A stretch of 64,000 bases of DNA from JBQTII01 sp052387905 (GTDB taxonomy: Bacteria > Actinomycetota > Actinomycetes > Sporichthyales > Sporichthyaceae), in contig JBQTIR010000036.1 of assembly GCA_052387905.1 (NCBI GenBank), positions 1-64,000 on the forward strand, in the 5' to 3' direction. Positions 1 to 8,104 of this stretch are shown piece by piece (position 1 is the stretch's first letter; each line of letters begins with the position of its first letter). The notes beneath the pieces were generated by a model. The model saw only the letters and a list, made by a program, of their open reading frames with translations, was not told the DNA's origin and ran no database searches. The translations under genes were made by a program, and so were the position numbers.

Positions 1-127
1 CAACCGGGCGAAGAAGGCCGGCAAGAAGATCAACGATGCCGAGCTGGACACGCTGCGCAACGTGTGTCGTTGTGGCACGTACCCGCGGGTGCGTGAGGCG
101 ATCAAGGAAGCCGCCCGCAACATGTAA
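1..127 (+). CDS. C-terminal end of a [2Fe-2S] oxidoreductase small subunit (partial)
   Basis: The first 127 bases hold the 3' end of a gene that begins before the window; the frame is read from base 2 and stops at TAA 125-127. The 41 visible residues end with VCRCGTYPRVREAI. This matches the last cysteine pair (CRCGTY.R.R.AI) of the second [2Fe-2S] domain in small subunits of isoquinoline 1-oxidoreductase and aldehyde/xanthine dehydrogenase-like enzymes. That subunit passes electrons from the molybdenum subunit, which is probably encoded upstream. Only the C-terminus is visible, so the substrate cannot be named. A terminator follows directly. Confidence 0.75.
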   Translation, partial: NRAKKAGKKINDAELDTLRNVCRCGTYPRVREAIKEAARNM

Positions 128-141
128 TTCCCTGCACTGAT

Positions 142-179
142 CGAACGGGTCGTCCGGCATCTGCCGGGCGGCCCGTTCG
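142..179 (+). terminator. Hairpin terminator after the iron-sulfur subunit gene
   Basis: Arms 142-157 and 164-179 pair over 16 positions, with two G-U pairs, around a 6-nt loop. The hairpin starts 15 nt after the stop codon. No clear U tract follows, as is common for actinobacterial terminators. Confidence 0.7.
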
Positions 180-345
180 CTATTTCCGGAAGAACTTCCT
201 CCCCAGGAGTGGAACCAGCGGGGGCGCGAATCGGTCCAAGGGGGACGAACTGATCGACGCGCCGCGTCTGGGGCCACAAGTCCACGGTGCGCGCCGCCGA
301 TTAAGTCACGATGGCACCCGGGTATCCGGGTCGGAGGGGGCAGAC

Positions 346-741
346 ATGAGCGGCAAGACCAGGATCAAGAACATCGGCGTCATCCGTGCGCGCAGCTCGT
401 CGGAGACGCTGGCCGAGAATTCGGTCGGGGACGAGTCGGTCAGGGCGGAATCGGTCTCGGCAGTCTCGGCGAAGGTGCCCGGGCAGAGCGCGCCGGGTGG
501 CGCGGCGACCCTGCTCGACCCGGTGCAGACGGCGCGGGACCTGGAGGACGCGGCCCGGGCTTACACCGAGGTCGTGCAGGTGCTCGAAGCCATCACCAGG
601 TCCACGCAGGGCCCGGCCGACCCCGCTGCGGCCGCGGCGATCAACGCCATGGCCACGCATCTGGAGTCGGCCTGGTCACGCTGGGATGACGCGCACCGCC
701 GGCTGATCGGCGCCGAGCGCCGCACCACGGTCGTCGCCTGA
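346..741 (+). CDS. Hypothetical protein, 131 aa
   Basis: This is a small soluble-looking protein with no signal peptide or membrane segment and no family I recognise. The N-terminal third is low-complexity and rich in Ser, Glu and Val. The C-terminal part (about residues 60-131) looks alpha-helical. The ATG at 346 is preceded by GGAGGGGG at a normal spacing, which supports this start over overlapping frames. It stands alone between two terminators (142-179 and 789-824), so it is probably monocistronic. Codon use, with G/C in third positions, fits a real gene. Confidence 0.6.
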   Translation: MSGKTRIKNIGVIRARSSSETLAENSVGDESVRAESVSAVSAKVPGQSAPGGAATLLDPVQTARDLEDAARAYTEVVQVLEAITRSTQGPADPAAAAAINAMATHLESAWSRWDDAHRRLIGAERRTTVVA

Positions 742-788
742 CCTCAACGCACGTCTCGGTCTCGCCAGAGGCCGGAGTACGAGGACTT

Positions 789-824
789 CGTAGGCCTCGG
801 GACCCGCCGGTCCCGGGGCCTACG
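789..824 (+). terminator. Hairpin terminator after the 131-aa gene
   Basis: The 16-bp arms 789-804 and 809-824 are perfect apart from one G-U pair and enclose a 4-nt loop. The hairpin lies 48 nt after the stop of the gene at 346-741. Confidence 0.75.
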
Positions 825-951
825 GCGTGCTGACGGGCAGGGGCACCGATCTTGCGTTTTCTGTGATACCACTGGGGTAATTCGCCCGTTTCGTCCCTGA
901 AGGCAAGGGTCGTGTGTGCCGGGCCAAAGCCGCAACGGGTAGGTGCCAGCG

Positions 952-1212
952 ATGAGCGAGATCGTGAGCCCCACGGACTACTTCGGCGCGCTGATCCCCA
1001 AGGACGACCACCGCACCTACCTCACTGTCGGCGGGCACGCCATGGATCCGGACACCGAGGACGAGACCCTTTACGTCGTACTGAGCCTGACCGACCAGGC
1101 CGACCACGACGAGAACGGCCGCTTCCTGGAGCTCCAGACTTATCTCCTTCCCGACGAGGCCCGCAGGCTCGCCGCCCTCCTCATCGCCCAGGCCGACGCC
1201 CAGAGCGCCTGA
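952..1212 (+). CDS. Hypothetical protein, 86 aa
   Basis: This is a small acidic soluble protein that begins MSEIVSPTDYFGALIP. It has no membrane segment and no motif I recognise. The middle (YVVLSLTDQADHDENG) looks like beta strands, and the end (PDEARRLAALLIAQADAQ) like an amphipathic helix. ATG 952 is preferred; an in-frame GTG three codons upstream (943) is possible. It lies 100 nt before the Bax-inhibitor-like gene on the same strand and could share its transcript. I cannot assign a function. Confidence 0.6.
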   Translation: MSEIVSPTDYFGALIPKDDHRTYLTVGGHAMDPDTEDETLYVVLSLTDQADHDENGRFLELQTYLLPDEARRLAALLIAQADAQSA

Positions 1213-1312
1213 GTAAAGGGAACGTCCAGGCCCGGTTCGGCGTTCAACAGGACGTAGGGGATTACGCTGGGAGTACGGCCCAGCACCCTGCGGGCCTCGG
1301 AGGTGCCCCACC

Positions 1313-2149
1313 ATGCAGAGCACGAACCCGATCCTGTCCAAGCAGGACGTCTTCAGCCGCAACGGGTATGCCCCGTCCCGACCGGACGCGCCACCCGCAC
1401 CCTCGGGCGGCATCAACTACACCCGGCCCGACCGGGACACCTCGGCGTACGGCTCGGCGCCGTCCGGTTCACCCGGCGCACCGGCCGGTACCCGACCGAT
1501 GACCATCGATGACGTCGTCAGCCGCACCGGGCTGCTGCTCGTCATCGCGCTCACCACCGGCACCATCTCCTGGGTCGCCGACATCGGCTTCGGCCTGGCG
1601 ATAATCGCCGCGCTGGTCGGCTTCGGCCTGGCGATGGTGAACTCCTTCAAGAAGGTCCCCAGCCCGCCGCTGATCATCGCCTACGCCGCCGTTCAGGGCG
1701 TGTTTCTCGGTGCGTTCTCGCACGCGTTGGAGGCGAGCCAGCCCAAGCTCGAAGGCGTCGCCATCCAGGCCGTCGCCGGTACCGCGATCGTGTTCGCGGT
1801 AATGCTCGCGCTGTACCGCAGCGGCAAGGTCCGCGTCACCGCCCGGATGCAGAAGGTCGTGTTCGCGGCGACCATCGCGTTCGTCGTGCTGCTGCTGGTC
1901 AACCTGCTCTTCAGCGCCTTCGGCAGCGGCGCCGACACCTGGGGTGGCCCGCTCGGCGTCATCATCGGTCTGGTCGGTGTCACCCTCGGTGCGTTCATGC
2001 TGACGATCGACTTCGACCTGGTCGAGAAGGGCGTGCGTGCCGGCGCCCCGGAGATCGAGGCCTGGCGTGCCGCGTTCGGTCTGACCGTCACCGTGGTCTG
2101 GATCTACATCGAGATGCTGCGTCTGCTGTCGAGTCTTCGCGGCGACTAG
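1313..2149 (+). CDS. Bax inhibitor-1/YccA family membrane protein
   Basis: The 278-aa protein has a soluble, Pro/Ser-rich N-terminal tail (residues 1-60) that ends at the core start MTIDDVV. About seven hydrophobic helices follow, and the C-terminus has the acidic pattern DFDLVEKGVRAGAPEIEAW typical of bacterial YccA/TMBIM proteins. Family members are multi-pass membrane proteins thought to conduct or sense calcium/pH; in E. coli YccA modulates FtsH. The role here is unknown. A strong terminator begins 13 nt after the stop. Confidence 0.85.
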   Translation: MQSTNPILSKQDVFSRNGYAPSRPDAPPAPSGGINYTRPDRDTSAYGSAPSGSPGAPAGTRPMTIDDVVSRTGLLLVIALTTGTISWVADIGFGLAIIAALVGFGLAMVNSFKKVPSPPLIIAYAAVQGVFLGAFSHALEASQPKLEGVAIQAVAGTAIVFAVMLALYRSGKVRVTARMQKVVFAATIAFVVLLLVNLLFSAFGSGADTWGGPLGVIIGLVGVTLGAFMLTIDFDLVEKGVRAGAPEIEAWRAAFGLTVTVVWIYIEMLRLLSSLRGD

Positions 2150-2162
2150 TACCGCTGAACGC

Positions 2163-2196
2163 AACGGGCCCCCGACCTCGTGGTCGGGGGCCCGTT
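2163..2196 (+). terminator. Strong hairpin terminator after the Bax-inhibitor-like gene
   Basis: A perfect 15-bp inverted repeat (2163-2177 with 2182-2196) encloses a TCGT loop. It sits between two convergent genes, which stop at 2149 (+) and 2215 (-), so it may work in both directions. Confidence 0.85.
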
Positions 2197-2214
2197 CTGC
2201 GTTGTGGTGAGCGA

Positions 2215-2445
2215 TTACAAAAATGCCCTGTGGGCGCGGCGCAGATCGTATTCGTGCACGATCGCGGTGGCGTGCCCGTGGGTGATGCTGTGCTCGTCGC
2301 GGAGCCAGTTCACTTTCTCGTCGAAACGGAGGAAGGACGGACCGTCCTCAATTTCTCGGAACCACTCTGGGAGTTCTTTGCCGGTGACACCTGGCACTCG
2401 TGCCACCAGGTTCTGATGCGTCTCCTCGGAGTGGTGTAGTGACAT
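2215..2445 (-). CDS. DUF4287-like small protein, 76 aa
   Basis: The protein starts MSLHHSEETHQNLVARV and ends VHEYDLRRAHRAFL. The pattern GKELPEWF, then KVNWLRDEHSITHGHATAIVHEY, matches the DUF4287 signature (a TGK..EWF turn, then W L..EH.. GHGHA.AIVH). Many DUF4287 proteins are longer, because this domain is fused to a DUF5655 domain; this one is the single domain. The frame stays open further upstream, but a purine-rich GAGAGG precedes ATG 2445 and the family N-terminus begins here. Function is unknown. It diverges from the gene at 2629. Confidence 0.75.
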   Translation of the reverse strand: MSLHHSEETHQNLVARVPGVTGKELPEWFREIEDGPSFLRFDEKVNWLRDEHSITHGHATAIVHEYDLRRAHRAFL

Positions 2446-2628
2446 GGGACCGCCTCTCGCGCGTGGGCCGGATGTACGGGAAGACCTGGCCGTGCTGGGG
2501 GAGTTAGGGCAGCAGTGGAACTGACTCGAGGGTGCCTCAACGTGAGGCACGGCACAAGGCCTTGATCGCCGACGATGTCCGGGATTTGCCGGAAAGTTGA
2601 GGGCTGACGAGGAAGGGCGAACGTCGAG

Positions 2629-2991
2629 ATGTCCGCGACCCACGAGATTGCGGCGGCGGTGGGGGCCGCTGCCGACCGGCTGCGCTCCTTGCCGGAGAGC
2701 CGGCTGCGCCGCGTCGCGGAGCCCACCCGCGCGGTGCTGGATCGACTCGCGGCGTTGGCTGCGGGCATCGAGGCCCGAACGGAGCCGGAGGCGCCCCCAC
2801 CGCCGTTGGTGCCGGCACTGAACCTCTTCGCGCTCGGCGACCAACTTGCGGTGCTCGGCACGGATCTGGTCGCGGTGGCGGACCCGCTGGAGCCGGACGA
2901 GGCGGTCTGGCTGGCCGAGGAGCGCAAGTCGCTACGGGCGGCCCTGCAGGCGGCCCAGGACTGCTTGCGGGACCTGCGCGCGGTGCTCTGA
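2629..2991 (+). CDS. Hypothetical protein, 120 aa, Ala/Leu-rich helical
   Basis: This is a soluble helical protein without a signal peptide. Heptad-like Leu/Ala patterns appear in residues 5-45 and 85-120, separated by a Pro-rich hinge (EAPPPPLVP) near residue 60. ATG 2629 follows GAGGAAGGGCGA, a good ribosome site. It converges on the SGNH hydrolase gene with a 23-nt gap. I recognise no family; a helical bundle is the only structural inference I can make. Confidence 0.55.
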   Translation: MSATHEIAAAVGAAADRLRSLPESRLRRVAEPTRAVLDRLAALAAGIEARTEPEAPPPPLVPALNLFALGDQLAVLGTDLVAVADPLEPDEAVWLAEERKSLRAALQAAQDCLRDLRAVL

Positions 2992-3014
2992 CCCGCCTGC
3001 CGCTGCGGTGAGCC

Positions 3015-4034
3015 TCAGGCTGCCTGGACGGCCTCGGGAGCCGGGGTCTGCGCCGCCGGGAGTTCGTGGCGGCGACGATGGCGCAGGAGTGCCAGCGGTC
3101 CGCGCAGGACGCCGCGGGCGCCGGGGTCGGCAGCCGGGGCGACCTCGGTGCCCGGCCGGTCGACTGCCTCGACGGCGGCCAGGGCGATCGGGAGAGTGGC
3201 GTCCTCGCGGGCCGGGTCCGGTGCGAGTTCGGCCAGCGGCCCGATCCGCAGGGCGGCCAGCACCGAGGGCAGCAGGGCCATCGCGGCGCGGTTGTAACCC
3301 GCGGGAGAGGGGTGGAAGCGGTCGGGGGAGAACATCTCGCGCGGCGCCGCGGTGAACTCCGGCCCAATGAGATCCCCGAGGGAGACCGTGCGGCCCCCCG
3401 CTTCGACGGTGACAATGGTCTGGGCGGCGGCCAACTGCCGACTCCAGCGCCGGACCAGGTAGCGCAGCGGCTGGGCGATCGGCTCCACGGTGCCCAGGTC
3501 GGGGCAGGTCGCCACGACGACCTCGCACCCGGACTCGCGCAGCCGGCGCACAGCGCGCCCCAGATGGGCAACGGCCAGCGAGGGCTGGATGCGGTGGGTG
3601 ACGTCGTTGGCGCCGATCATGATCAACGCGACGGTGGGCGCCGCGGCCAGCGCAAGGCCGACCTGGCGGGCCAGGTCCGTGCTCTGGGCCCCGACCTTGG
3701 CCACGTTGGTGAACTGGACCGGGGCGTTCGCGGCCTCGGAGAGCCCGACGGCGATGCGTGCCCCCGGCGTCTCGGATCCGCAGGTGGCACCCAGGCCCGC
3801 GGCGCACGAATCCCCGAGCACCACGAAAGAGAGCGGGGCGGCCTCGCCGGTCCCGTAGAAACCGTCGGCGTCGGGCGGGGCAGACTTGGGCAGGCCCACG
3901 ACGTGGCGGGCGAGCTTGGCCTCGGTGAGGAGGACACCGAGGAGCGCAGTGCCGGTGAGCGCGGCGCCGGTGCTGCCCAAGGCGGCCGCGGACAGCACCC
4001 GGCGGGCCACCGCCATCACTGGCCGATCCAGCAT
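3015..4034 (-). CDS. SGNH/GDSL-family hydrolase, membrane anchored or secreted
   Basis: The 339-aa protein has the SGNH blocks in order. Block I is VVLGDSCAAG with nucleophile Ser76, block III is IGANDV near residue 141, and block V is DRFHPSPAGY with the catalytic Asp/His near residues 246-249. An N-terminal hydrophobic stretch (residues 12-36) should target it to the membrane or outside. It lies upstream of, and divergent from, cbs, as the GDSL protein Rv1075c lies next to cbs in M. tuberculosis. The substrate is probably an ester of a lipid or cell-wall acyl group. A longer overlapping frame on the same strand is a shadow. Confidence 0.85.
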   Translation of the reverse strand: MLDRPVMAVARRVLSAAALGSTGAALTGTALLGVLLTEAKLARHVVGLPKSAPPDADGFYGTGEAAPLSFVVLGDSCAAGLGATCGSETPGARIAVGLSEAANAPVQFTNVAKVGAQSTDLARQVGLALAAAPTVALIMIGANDVTHRIQPSLAVAHLGRAVRRLRESGCEVVVATCPDLGTVEPIAQPLRYLVRRWSRQLAAAQTIVTVEAGGRTVSLGDLIGPEFTAAPREMFSPDRFHPSPAGYNRAAMALLPSVLAALRIGPLAELAPDPAREDATLPIALAAVEAVDRPGTEVAPAADPGARGVLRGPLALLRHRRRHELPAAQTPAPEAVQAA

Positions 4035-4226
4035 CGGGCGCTCCCGTGGGCGGCCCGGCGGGCCGCTCCGGTACGGCCGGGGACCCGGCTGTTGCTCGCC
4101 TCACGCGTCATTGCGTCCTCCTCAACGTGCGAAGAGCCCCCCGACATTGGCTCCGTCGTCCGCCCGGCTTGGACGCTGCGGCGCGCCGCTGCGTTCCCGT
4201 CCGGACCTTCATCGTCGGCCGAGGCC

Positions 4227-4258
4227 TACGCTGGGTGAGGCTTATGGAGATCTCCATA
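4227..4258 (+). promoter_or_regulatory. Putative cbs promoter -10 and 16-bp palindromic operator
   Basis: A perfect 16-bp palindrome, TATGGAGATCTCCATA, lies at 4243-4258, some 70 nt before the cbs start. TACGCT at 4227-4232 could be the -10 element, which would place the palindrome at or just after the transcription start, a normal position for a repressor site. The regulator is unknown. Confidence 0.4.
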
Positions 4259-4328
4259 CGCAAACGTGACGAACACCCAGGTCACGGCCGGTCTTGTCGG
4301 CGATGTGGCCGCCCACCCGGAGGTCGGC

Positions 4329-5693
4329 ATGCGCTACGCCCGGTCCTTGCTCGAACTGATCGGGAACACCCCCCTGGTCCAACTCAACCGGGTGAGCCGG
4401 CCGGGCGGGCCGACCGTGCTGGCCAAGGTCGAGTACTTCAACCCGGGCGGCTCGGTCAAGGACCGCATTGCGACCCGGATGATCGACGCCGCGGAGGCCT
4501 CGGGAGCACTGCAGCCCGGCGGCACGATCGTCGAGCCGACCTCGGGCAACACCGGGGTGGGCTTGGCGTTGGTCGCTCAGCAGCGCGGCTACCAGTGCGT
4601 GTTCGTGGTGCCGGACAAGGTCTCCGTCGACAAGATCAACACCCTGCGGGCCTACGGCGCTGAAGTCGTGGTGTGCCCGACCGCCGTCGCCCCGGAGGAC
4701 CCGCGCTCCTACTACCAGGTCTCCGATCGTCTGGTGCGTGAGCGGGCGTTGGCCTGGAAGCCCGACCAGTACTCCAACCCGAACAACCCGCGCAGCCACT
4801 ACGAGAGCACCGGCCCGGAGATCTGGGAGGCCACCGACGGTCGGGTGACGCACTTCGTGGCCGGGATGGGTACCGGCGGGACGATCTCCGGCGTCGGGCG
4901 CTACCTCAAGGATGTCTCCGGGGGCCGGGTGCGAGTCATCGGTGCCGATCCTGAGGGCTCGGTGTACTCCGGCGGCACCGGCCGGCCCTACCTCGTCGAG
5001 GGCGTCGGCGAGGATTTCTGGCCCGATGCCTACGACAAGACGATCGCGGACGAGGTGTTCGCGATCTCCGACGGGGAGTCCTTTGCGATGACCCGCCGCC
5101 TGGCCCGTGAGGAGGGCCTGCTCGTCGGTGGGTCCTGCGGCATGGCCGTGGTGGCAGCGTTGCAGGTTGCTGCCGCCACCTCGCCCGAGGACGTCATCGT
5201 GGTGCTGCTGCCGGACTCCGGCCGCGGGTACCTGTCGAAGATCTTCAACGACGATTGGATGGCGGACTACGGATTCCTGTCCACTGACGGCGATGCCACG
5301 GTGGGTGAGGTGTTGGCCCGCAAGTCCGGAACGACCCCGGAGTTCGTGCACACCCACCCCAACGAGACCGTACGTGAGGCCATCGACATCATCCGCGAGT
5401 ACGGCATCTCCCAGATGCCCGTCGTGCGGGCCGAGCCACCGGTGATGGCCGCGGAGATCGTGGGTTCGGTCGGGGAGCGGGACCTGCTCGACCGGTTGTT
5501 CGCCGGCAAGGCGAGCCTGGCTGACCGCGTCGAGGACCACATGTCCCCGCCGTTGCCGATCATCGGGTCGGGGGAGCCGGTGGCCAACGCGATCGCCGAA
5601 CTCGGCAACGTCGGCGCTCTGGTGGTCCTCGTCGACGGCAAGCCGCGTGGCGTGATCACCCGTCAGGATCTGCTCGGCTACCTGGCCTCCTGA
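4329..5693 (+). CDS. cbs: Cystathionine beta-synthase
   Basis: This PLP enzyme condenses L-serine and L-homocysteine to cystathionine, the first step of reverse transsulfuration from methionine to cysteine. The 454 residues show the fold-type II core with PLP lysine 44 (GGSVKDR), the substrate loop EPTSGNTGVGLAL and the PLP-phosphate loop GMGTGGTISG. A C-terminal pair of CBS motifs (about 330-454) follows. Length fits actinobacterial Cbs (about 460). ATG 4329 is preferred because GGAGGT precedes it and homologues begin at this MRYARSLLELIGNTPL region; the frame is open to a GTG at 4266. metB, 6 kb downstream, encodes a related enzyme. Confidence 0.95.
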   Translation: MRYARSLLELIGNTPLVQLNRVSRPGGPTVLAKVEYFNPGGSVKDRIATRMIDAAEASGALQPGGTIVEPTSGNTGVGLALVAQQRGYQCVFVVPDKVSVDKINTLRAYGAEVVVCPTAVAPEDPRSYYQVSDRLVRERALAWKPDQYSNPNNPRSHYESTGPEIWEATDGRVTHFVAGMGTGGTISGVGRYLKDVSGGRVRVIGADPEGSVYSGGTGRPYLVEGVGEDFWPDAYDKTIADEVFAISDGESFAMTRRLAREEGLLVGGSCGMAVVAALQVAAATSPEDVIVVLLPDSGRGYLSKIFNDDWMADYGFLSTDGDATVGEVLARKSGTTPEFVHTHPNETVREAIDIIREYGISQMPVVRAEPPVMAAEIVGSVGERDLLDRLFAGKASLADRVEDHMSPPLPIIGSGEPVANAIAELGNVGALVVLVDGKPRGVITRQDLLGYLAS

Positions 5694-5710
5694 GGTCGCT
5701 GCCGCGGCCA

Positions 5711-5872
5711 GGGCATGTCTCCTAATCCCGATAGGCGGCGCGGACGGCGCCCAGGCGGCGCCTCGCGGCGTTGTCGTCGTCGCCCGATGCTCCGCATCGG
5801 GCTCCTCCTCCGCCTTGCGATGCATCCACCTGGATCACCGCCCGCATCCACCTGAGATTGGGAGACACGCCC
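5711..5872. mobile_element. MITE-like element with 17-bp terminal inverted repeats
   Basis: The 162-bp segment begins GGGCATGTCTCCTAATC (5711-5727) and ends with the inverted copy GATTGGGAGACACGCCC (5856-5872); 15 of 17 positions match. A perfect 9-bp inner hairpin lies at 5782-5802. There is no coding frame that looks real. Size, ends and lack of a gene fit a miniature inverted-repeat element mobilised by a transposase encoded elsewhere. I see no clear target duplication. The right end lies 3 nt from the stop codon of the next gene. Confidence 0.55.
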
Positions 5873-5875
5873 TCG

Positions 5876-6517
5876 TCAGTCCGCGCTCAGGCGCAGGTCC
5901 AGCACCAGCATCGCGGTCCCGAGGCTGACGTCGGTCGCCGTGATCTCCCCGACCGCGGCGGCGTAGGCGCCGGTGCCCCCGGTCACCACGAAACGGCTCT
6001 GCGTCGCCGCCCCCGGGGTGAAGGTGTTCAGGCCGTGGAAGCTGACCGCATCCGGGCCGACGTCGGCCACGCCGTTGCACTGCACCGACACCGAGGGCGG
6101 CGTCGGGGTGGTGCCCTTGCCGGCTTTGCGTACGCGCAGGTAGCGGCAACTGACCTCGATGACGCCGACCTGCCCGGGTTCTGCGGGCAGGGCCAGGCGC
6201 TGCGCGAGCACGAACTCATCCCCGACGCTGGCGCCGGCCGGGCCGCGGTCGATCTCCCGGGCGGACTCATCGGTGGCGGTGAGTTCAACGCGGATGCGAG
6301 CGTCGTTGTCGGTGAGCACCAACGCGCTCGCCGCGACCGAGAACGCGATCACGGAGGCGACCAGGGCGTAGCGGCCGCGCCGGCGCGGCCGCGGGGAGTC
6401 GGTGTCCTCGTCGGGGGCATCGCGCAGTTCGACCGGGACCCTCAGGCCTGGCTGCGTCGCGGTCTGATCCGGATCGAACGGCGGAAGGTCCTTCACACGC
6501 GCTCGATCGTCGGCCAC
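5876..6517 (-). CDS. Allene oxide cyclase-like barrel protein, membrane anchored
   Basis: The 213-aa protein has a cytoplasmic N-terminus (about 50 residues with PRPRRRGR) and one membrane helix at residues 50-68. An extracellular beta-barrel domain follows. GDEFVLAQRLA, a conserved Cys pair region (VSCRYLRV and VQCNGVA) and RFVVTGGTGAYAAAVGEI match the actinobacterial allene-oxide-cyclase-barrel/dirigent-like family. GTG 6517 follows a GAGG motif. It is the second gene of a two-gene unit, 22 nt after a paralogue. Bacterial members have no settled function. Its stop codon nearly touches the MITE-like element. Confidence 0.65.
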   Translation of the reverse strand: MADDRARVKDLPPFDPDQTATQPGLRVPVELRDAPDEDTDSPRPRRRGRYALVASVIAFSVAASALVLTDNDARIRVELTATDESAREIDRGPAGASVGDEFVLAQRLALPAEPGQVGVIEVSCRYLRVRKAGKGTTPTPPSVSVQCNGVADVGPDAVSFHGLNTFTPGAATQSRFVVTGGTGAYAAAVGEITATDVSLGTAMLVLDLRLSAD

Positions 6518-6539
6518 AGGGTGACCTCGCTGCGCTCGC

Positions 6540-7058
6540 TCATCGCAGTGTCAGCGACACGCGCGAGCCGGTCTTCGTGGAGGTCCCCAGGCGCAGGGTG
6601 CCGACGGCGCCCTCGTAGTCGCCGGAGCCGCCGGTGATGACCATCTCGATCACGGCGCCGCTGTAGGCGCTCTCGGACAACGTCTGGGCGGCGATCAGGC
6701 CGGCGCTTGTTTCGATCGTGCCCACGCAGGCCGAGGACGCCGTCATCACCACTTTGCCCTTGGGGCGCGGCGCGCCCTTGGGGACCTGGGTCGGCCGCAG
6801 TGCGGTGACGACGCACTCCACGCCGCTGAAACCGTTGCTGGGCCCGGCGCCGGTCAGGGCCGACGAGAGCAGGACCCGGTCACCGAGGCTCACCCCCTTC
6901 GGGGTGGCATCGACGACATTGCGCGAGAATTGGGTCGCGGTGAACTCGGTGACGCCGGCAGCGGCCGCTGGATTGCCGTGCGGGGAGAGCGCCCAGGCAG
7001 CGCCCGTCGCCAGCGCCAGCAGCGCCGTTGCCGTCCCGGCACCGATTCGTCGCCGCAT
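6540..7058 (-). CDS. Secreted allene oxide cyclase-like protein
   Basis: The 172-aa protein has a signal peptide (MRRRIGAGTATALLALATGAAWA). Its barrel domain resembles that of the next gene: GVSLGDRVLLSSALTG, VECVVTALRP, SACVGTIET and MVITGGSGDYEGAVGTL. It is smaller than its neighbour and has a cleavable signal rather than a long cytoplasmic tail. The two genes look like a tandem duplication and are probably co-transcribed. Substrate is unknown; plant dirigent and AOC proteins act on phenolic or oxylipin intermediates, but nothing here shows that chemistry. Confidence 0.65.
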   Translation of the reverse strand: MRRRIGAGTATALLALATGAAWALSPHGNPAAAAGVTEFTATQFSRNVVDATPKGVSLGDRVLLSSALTGAGPSNGFSGVECVVTALRPTQVPKGAPRPKGKVVMTASSACVGTIETSAGLIAAQTLSESAYSGAVIEMVITGGSGDYEGAVGTLRLGTSTKTGSRVSLTLR

Positions 7059-7126
7059 ATCCGTCCCTCCGCTGTGATCGCTGGGGACGATCCTGCCGTG
7101 TGCTCCGCTACTCGTGCGCAGCGGAG

Positions 7127-8104
7127 TCAGCTCGGCTGCGCCGTCCGGGCCGTTCCGAGCAGAACGTAGCTCGGCACGGTCTCGAGCTCCTCGCTCCCGC
7201 AGCTCAAGGAGCGCAGGCGTTCGTCGACGTCGATCCGCAGTCGTACGGCCCAGGTGCCGGCGACGGCGCGGTCGGGGTGCGCAACGGCGAAGTCGACCCG
7301 CTCACGCCCGATGCGCAGGTCACCGCCGAGGACGGTGACCGCGTCGATCTCGTGGAGGCCGAGTTGTTCCCGCAGCCACATCTCGGCGGCCTGCACCGGG
7401 CCGGGCCAGCAGGTGCGGCCGCGGTAGTGGGCGGAGGTGACCTGGCCCTGGCAGTAGGCCGCGGCGGCGGACAGGGCCGCCTCGGCGTCGAGGCGGCCGA
7501 AGTAGAGACCATGGGGAAAGCACACGAGGTTGCCTGCGAAGCGGTCGCCGCCCAGGTGGGTGGTCTCCCAGGTCAGCTCGGGGTACCGCGCGGCCAGCGC
7601 CGCGGCGACCGGCCGCCCTTTGACCGCGCAACAGGGGTCCTTGCGGGTGTGGGCGCAGATCGCGAACAGCGGATCAGGGTGGGGGTCCAGGCCGCTGCGT
7701 TCACCGCGGGCCAGGGCTGCCAGGTCGAGGGAGAGCGCGTCGCGGATGTCGTCCAGGGCGACCTGCTCGATCCACGGCTGCCCGGGCCCGGTGTGGACCA
7801 GGATGGCCCGGCTGGGCCCGCTGTAGGCGTGGGGTCGCTGCAGGGCCCGGTCGCGGACGGGACGGCGGATCAGGTTGACCCGGATGCCGTGCCGGTCCGA
7901 CTCGGCCTTGAGGGCCTGGCCCAGCAGCGGCGGGAAGCGATCCGGGGACAGCGCCTTCGAACCCCAGGGCCCCGGGTGCTCCAGGAGCAGCCAGGACATG
8001 GCGAGGCTGGCGGTGCCGAGCAACGGCTCGTCCAGGTTCAGGCTCGCGACCCGGCACGGTACCGAGCTCGCGGCGAGGTTCGGGTCCTCCGCCCGGGTGC
8101 TCAA
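7127..8104 (-). CDS. Sucrase/ferredoxin-like family protein
   Basis: The 325-aa protein matches the Suc_Fer-like family of thioredoxin-like ferredoxins. It has an early Cys17, then DEPLLGTASLAMSWLLLEHPGPWG. The core CAHTRKDPCCAVKGRP is followed by TWETTHLGGDRFAGNLVCFPHGLYFGR. The cysteines of CAHTRKDPCC and the His residues near GGDRF probably hold a [2Fe-2S] cluster. Electron partner and pathway are unknown; a P450 gene lies 0.9 kb upstream on the same strand, but other genes and spacers intervene. The best start is TTG 8104, which overlaps the stop of the upstream gene (TTGA) and suggests translational coupling. Confidence 0.8.
   Translation of the reverse strand: MSTRAEDPNLAASSVPCRVASLNLDEPLLGTASLAMSWLLLEHPGPWGSKALSPDRFPPLLGQALKAESDRHGIRVNLIRRPVRDRALQRPHAYSGPSRAILVHTGPGQPWIEQVALDDIRDALSLDLAALARGERSGLDPHPDPLFAICAHTRKDPCCAVKGRPVAAALAARYPELTWETTHLGGDRFAGNLVCFPHGLYFGRLDAEAALSAAAAYCQGQVTSAHYRGRTCWPGPVQAAEMWLREQLGLHEIDAVTVLGGDLRIGRERVDFAVAHPDRAVAGTWAVRLRIDVDERLRSLSCGSEELETVPSYVLLGTARTAQPS

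Noticed and set aside
3066..4238. Large plus-strand frame over the SGNH hydrolase
   Set aside because: It is a shadow with Gly/Arg bias. The minus-strand frame contains GDS, GAND and DxxH motifs in the correct order.
4242..5825. A 527-aa minus-strand frame over cbs
   Set aside because: It is a high-G+C shadow rich in His/Asp/Arg/Gly, while cbs on the other strand has every family motif.
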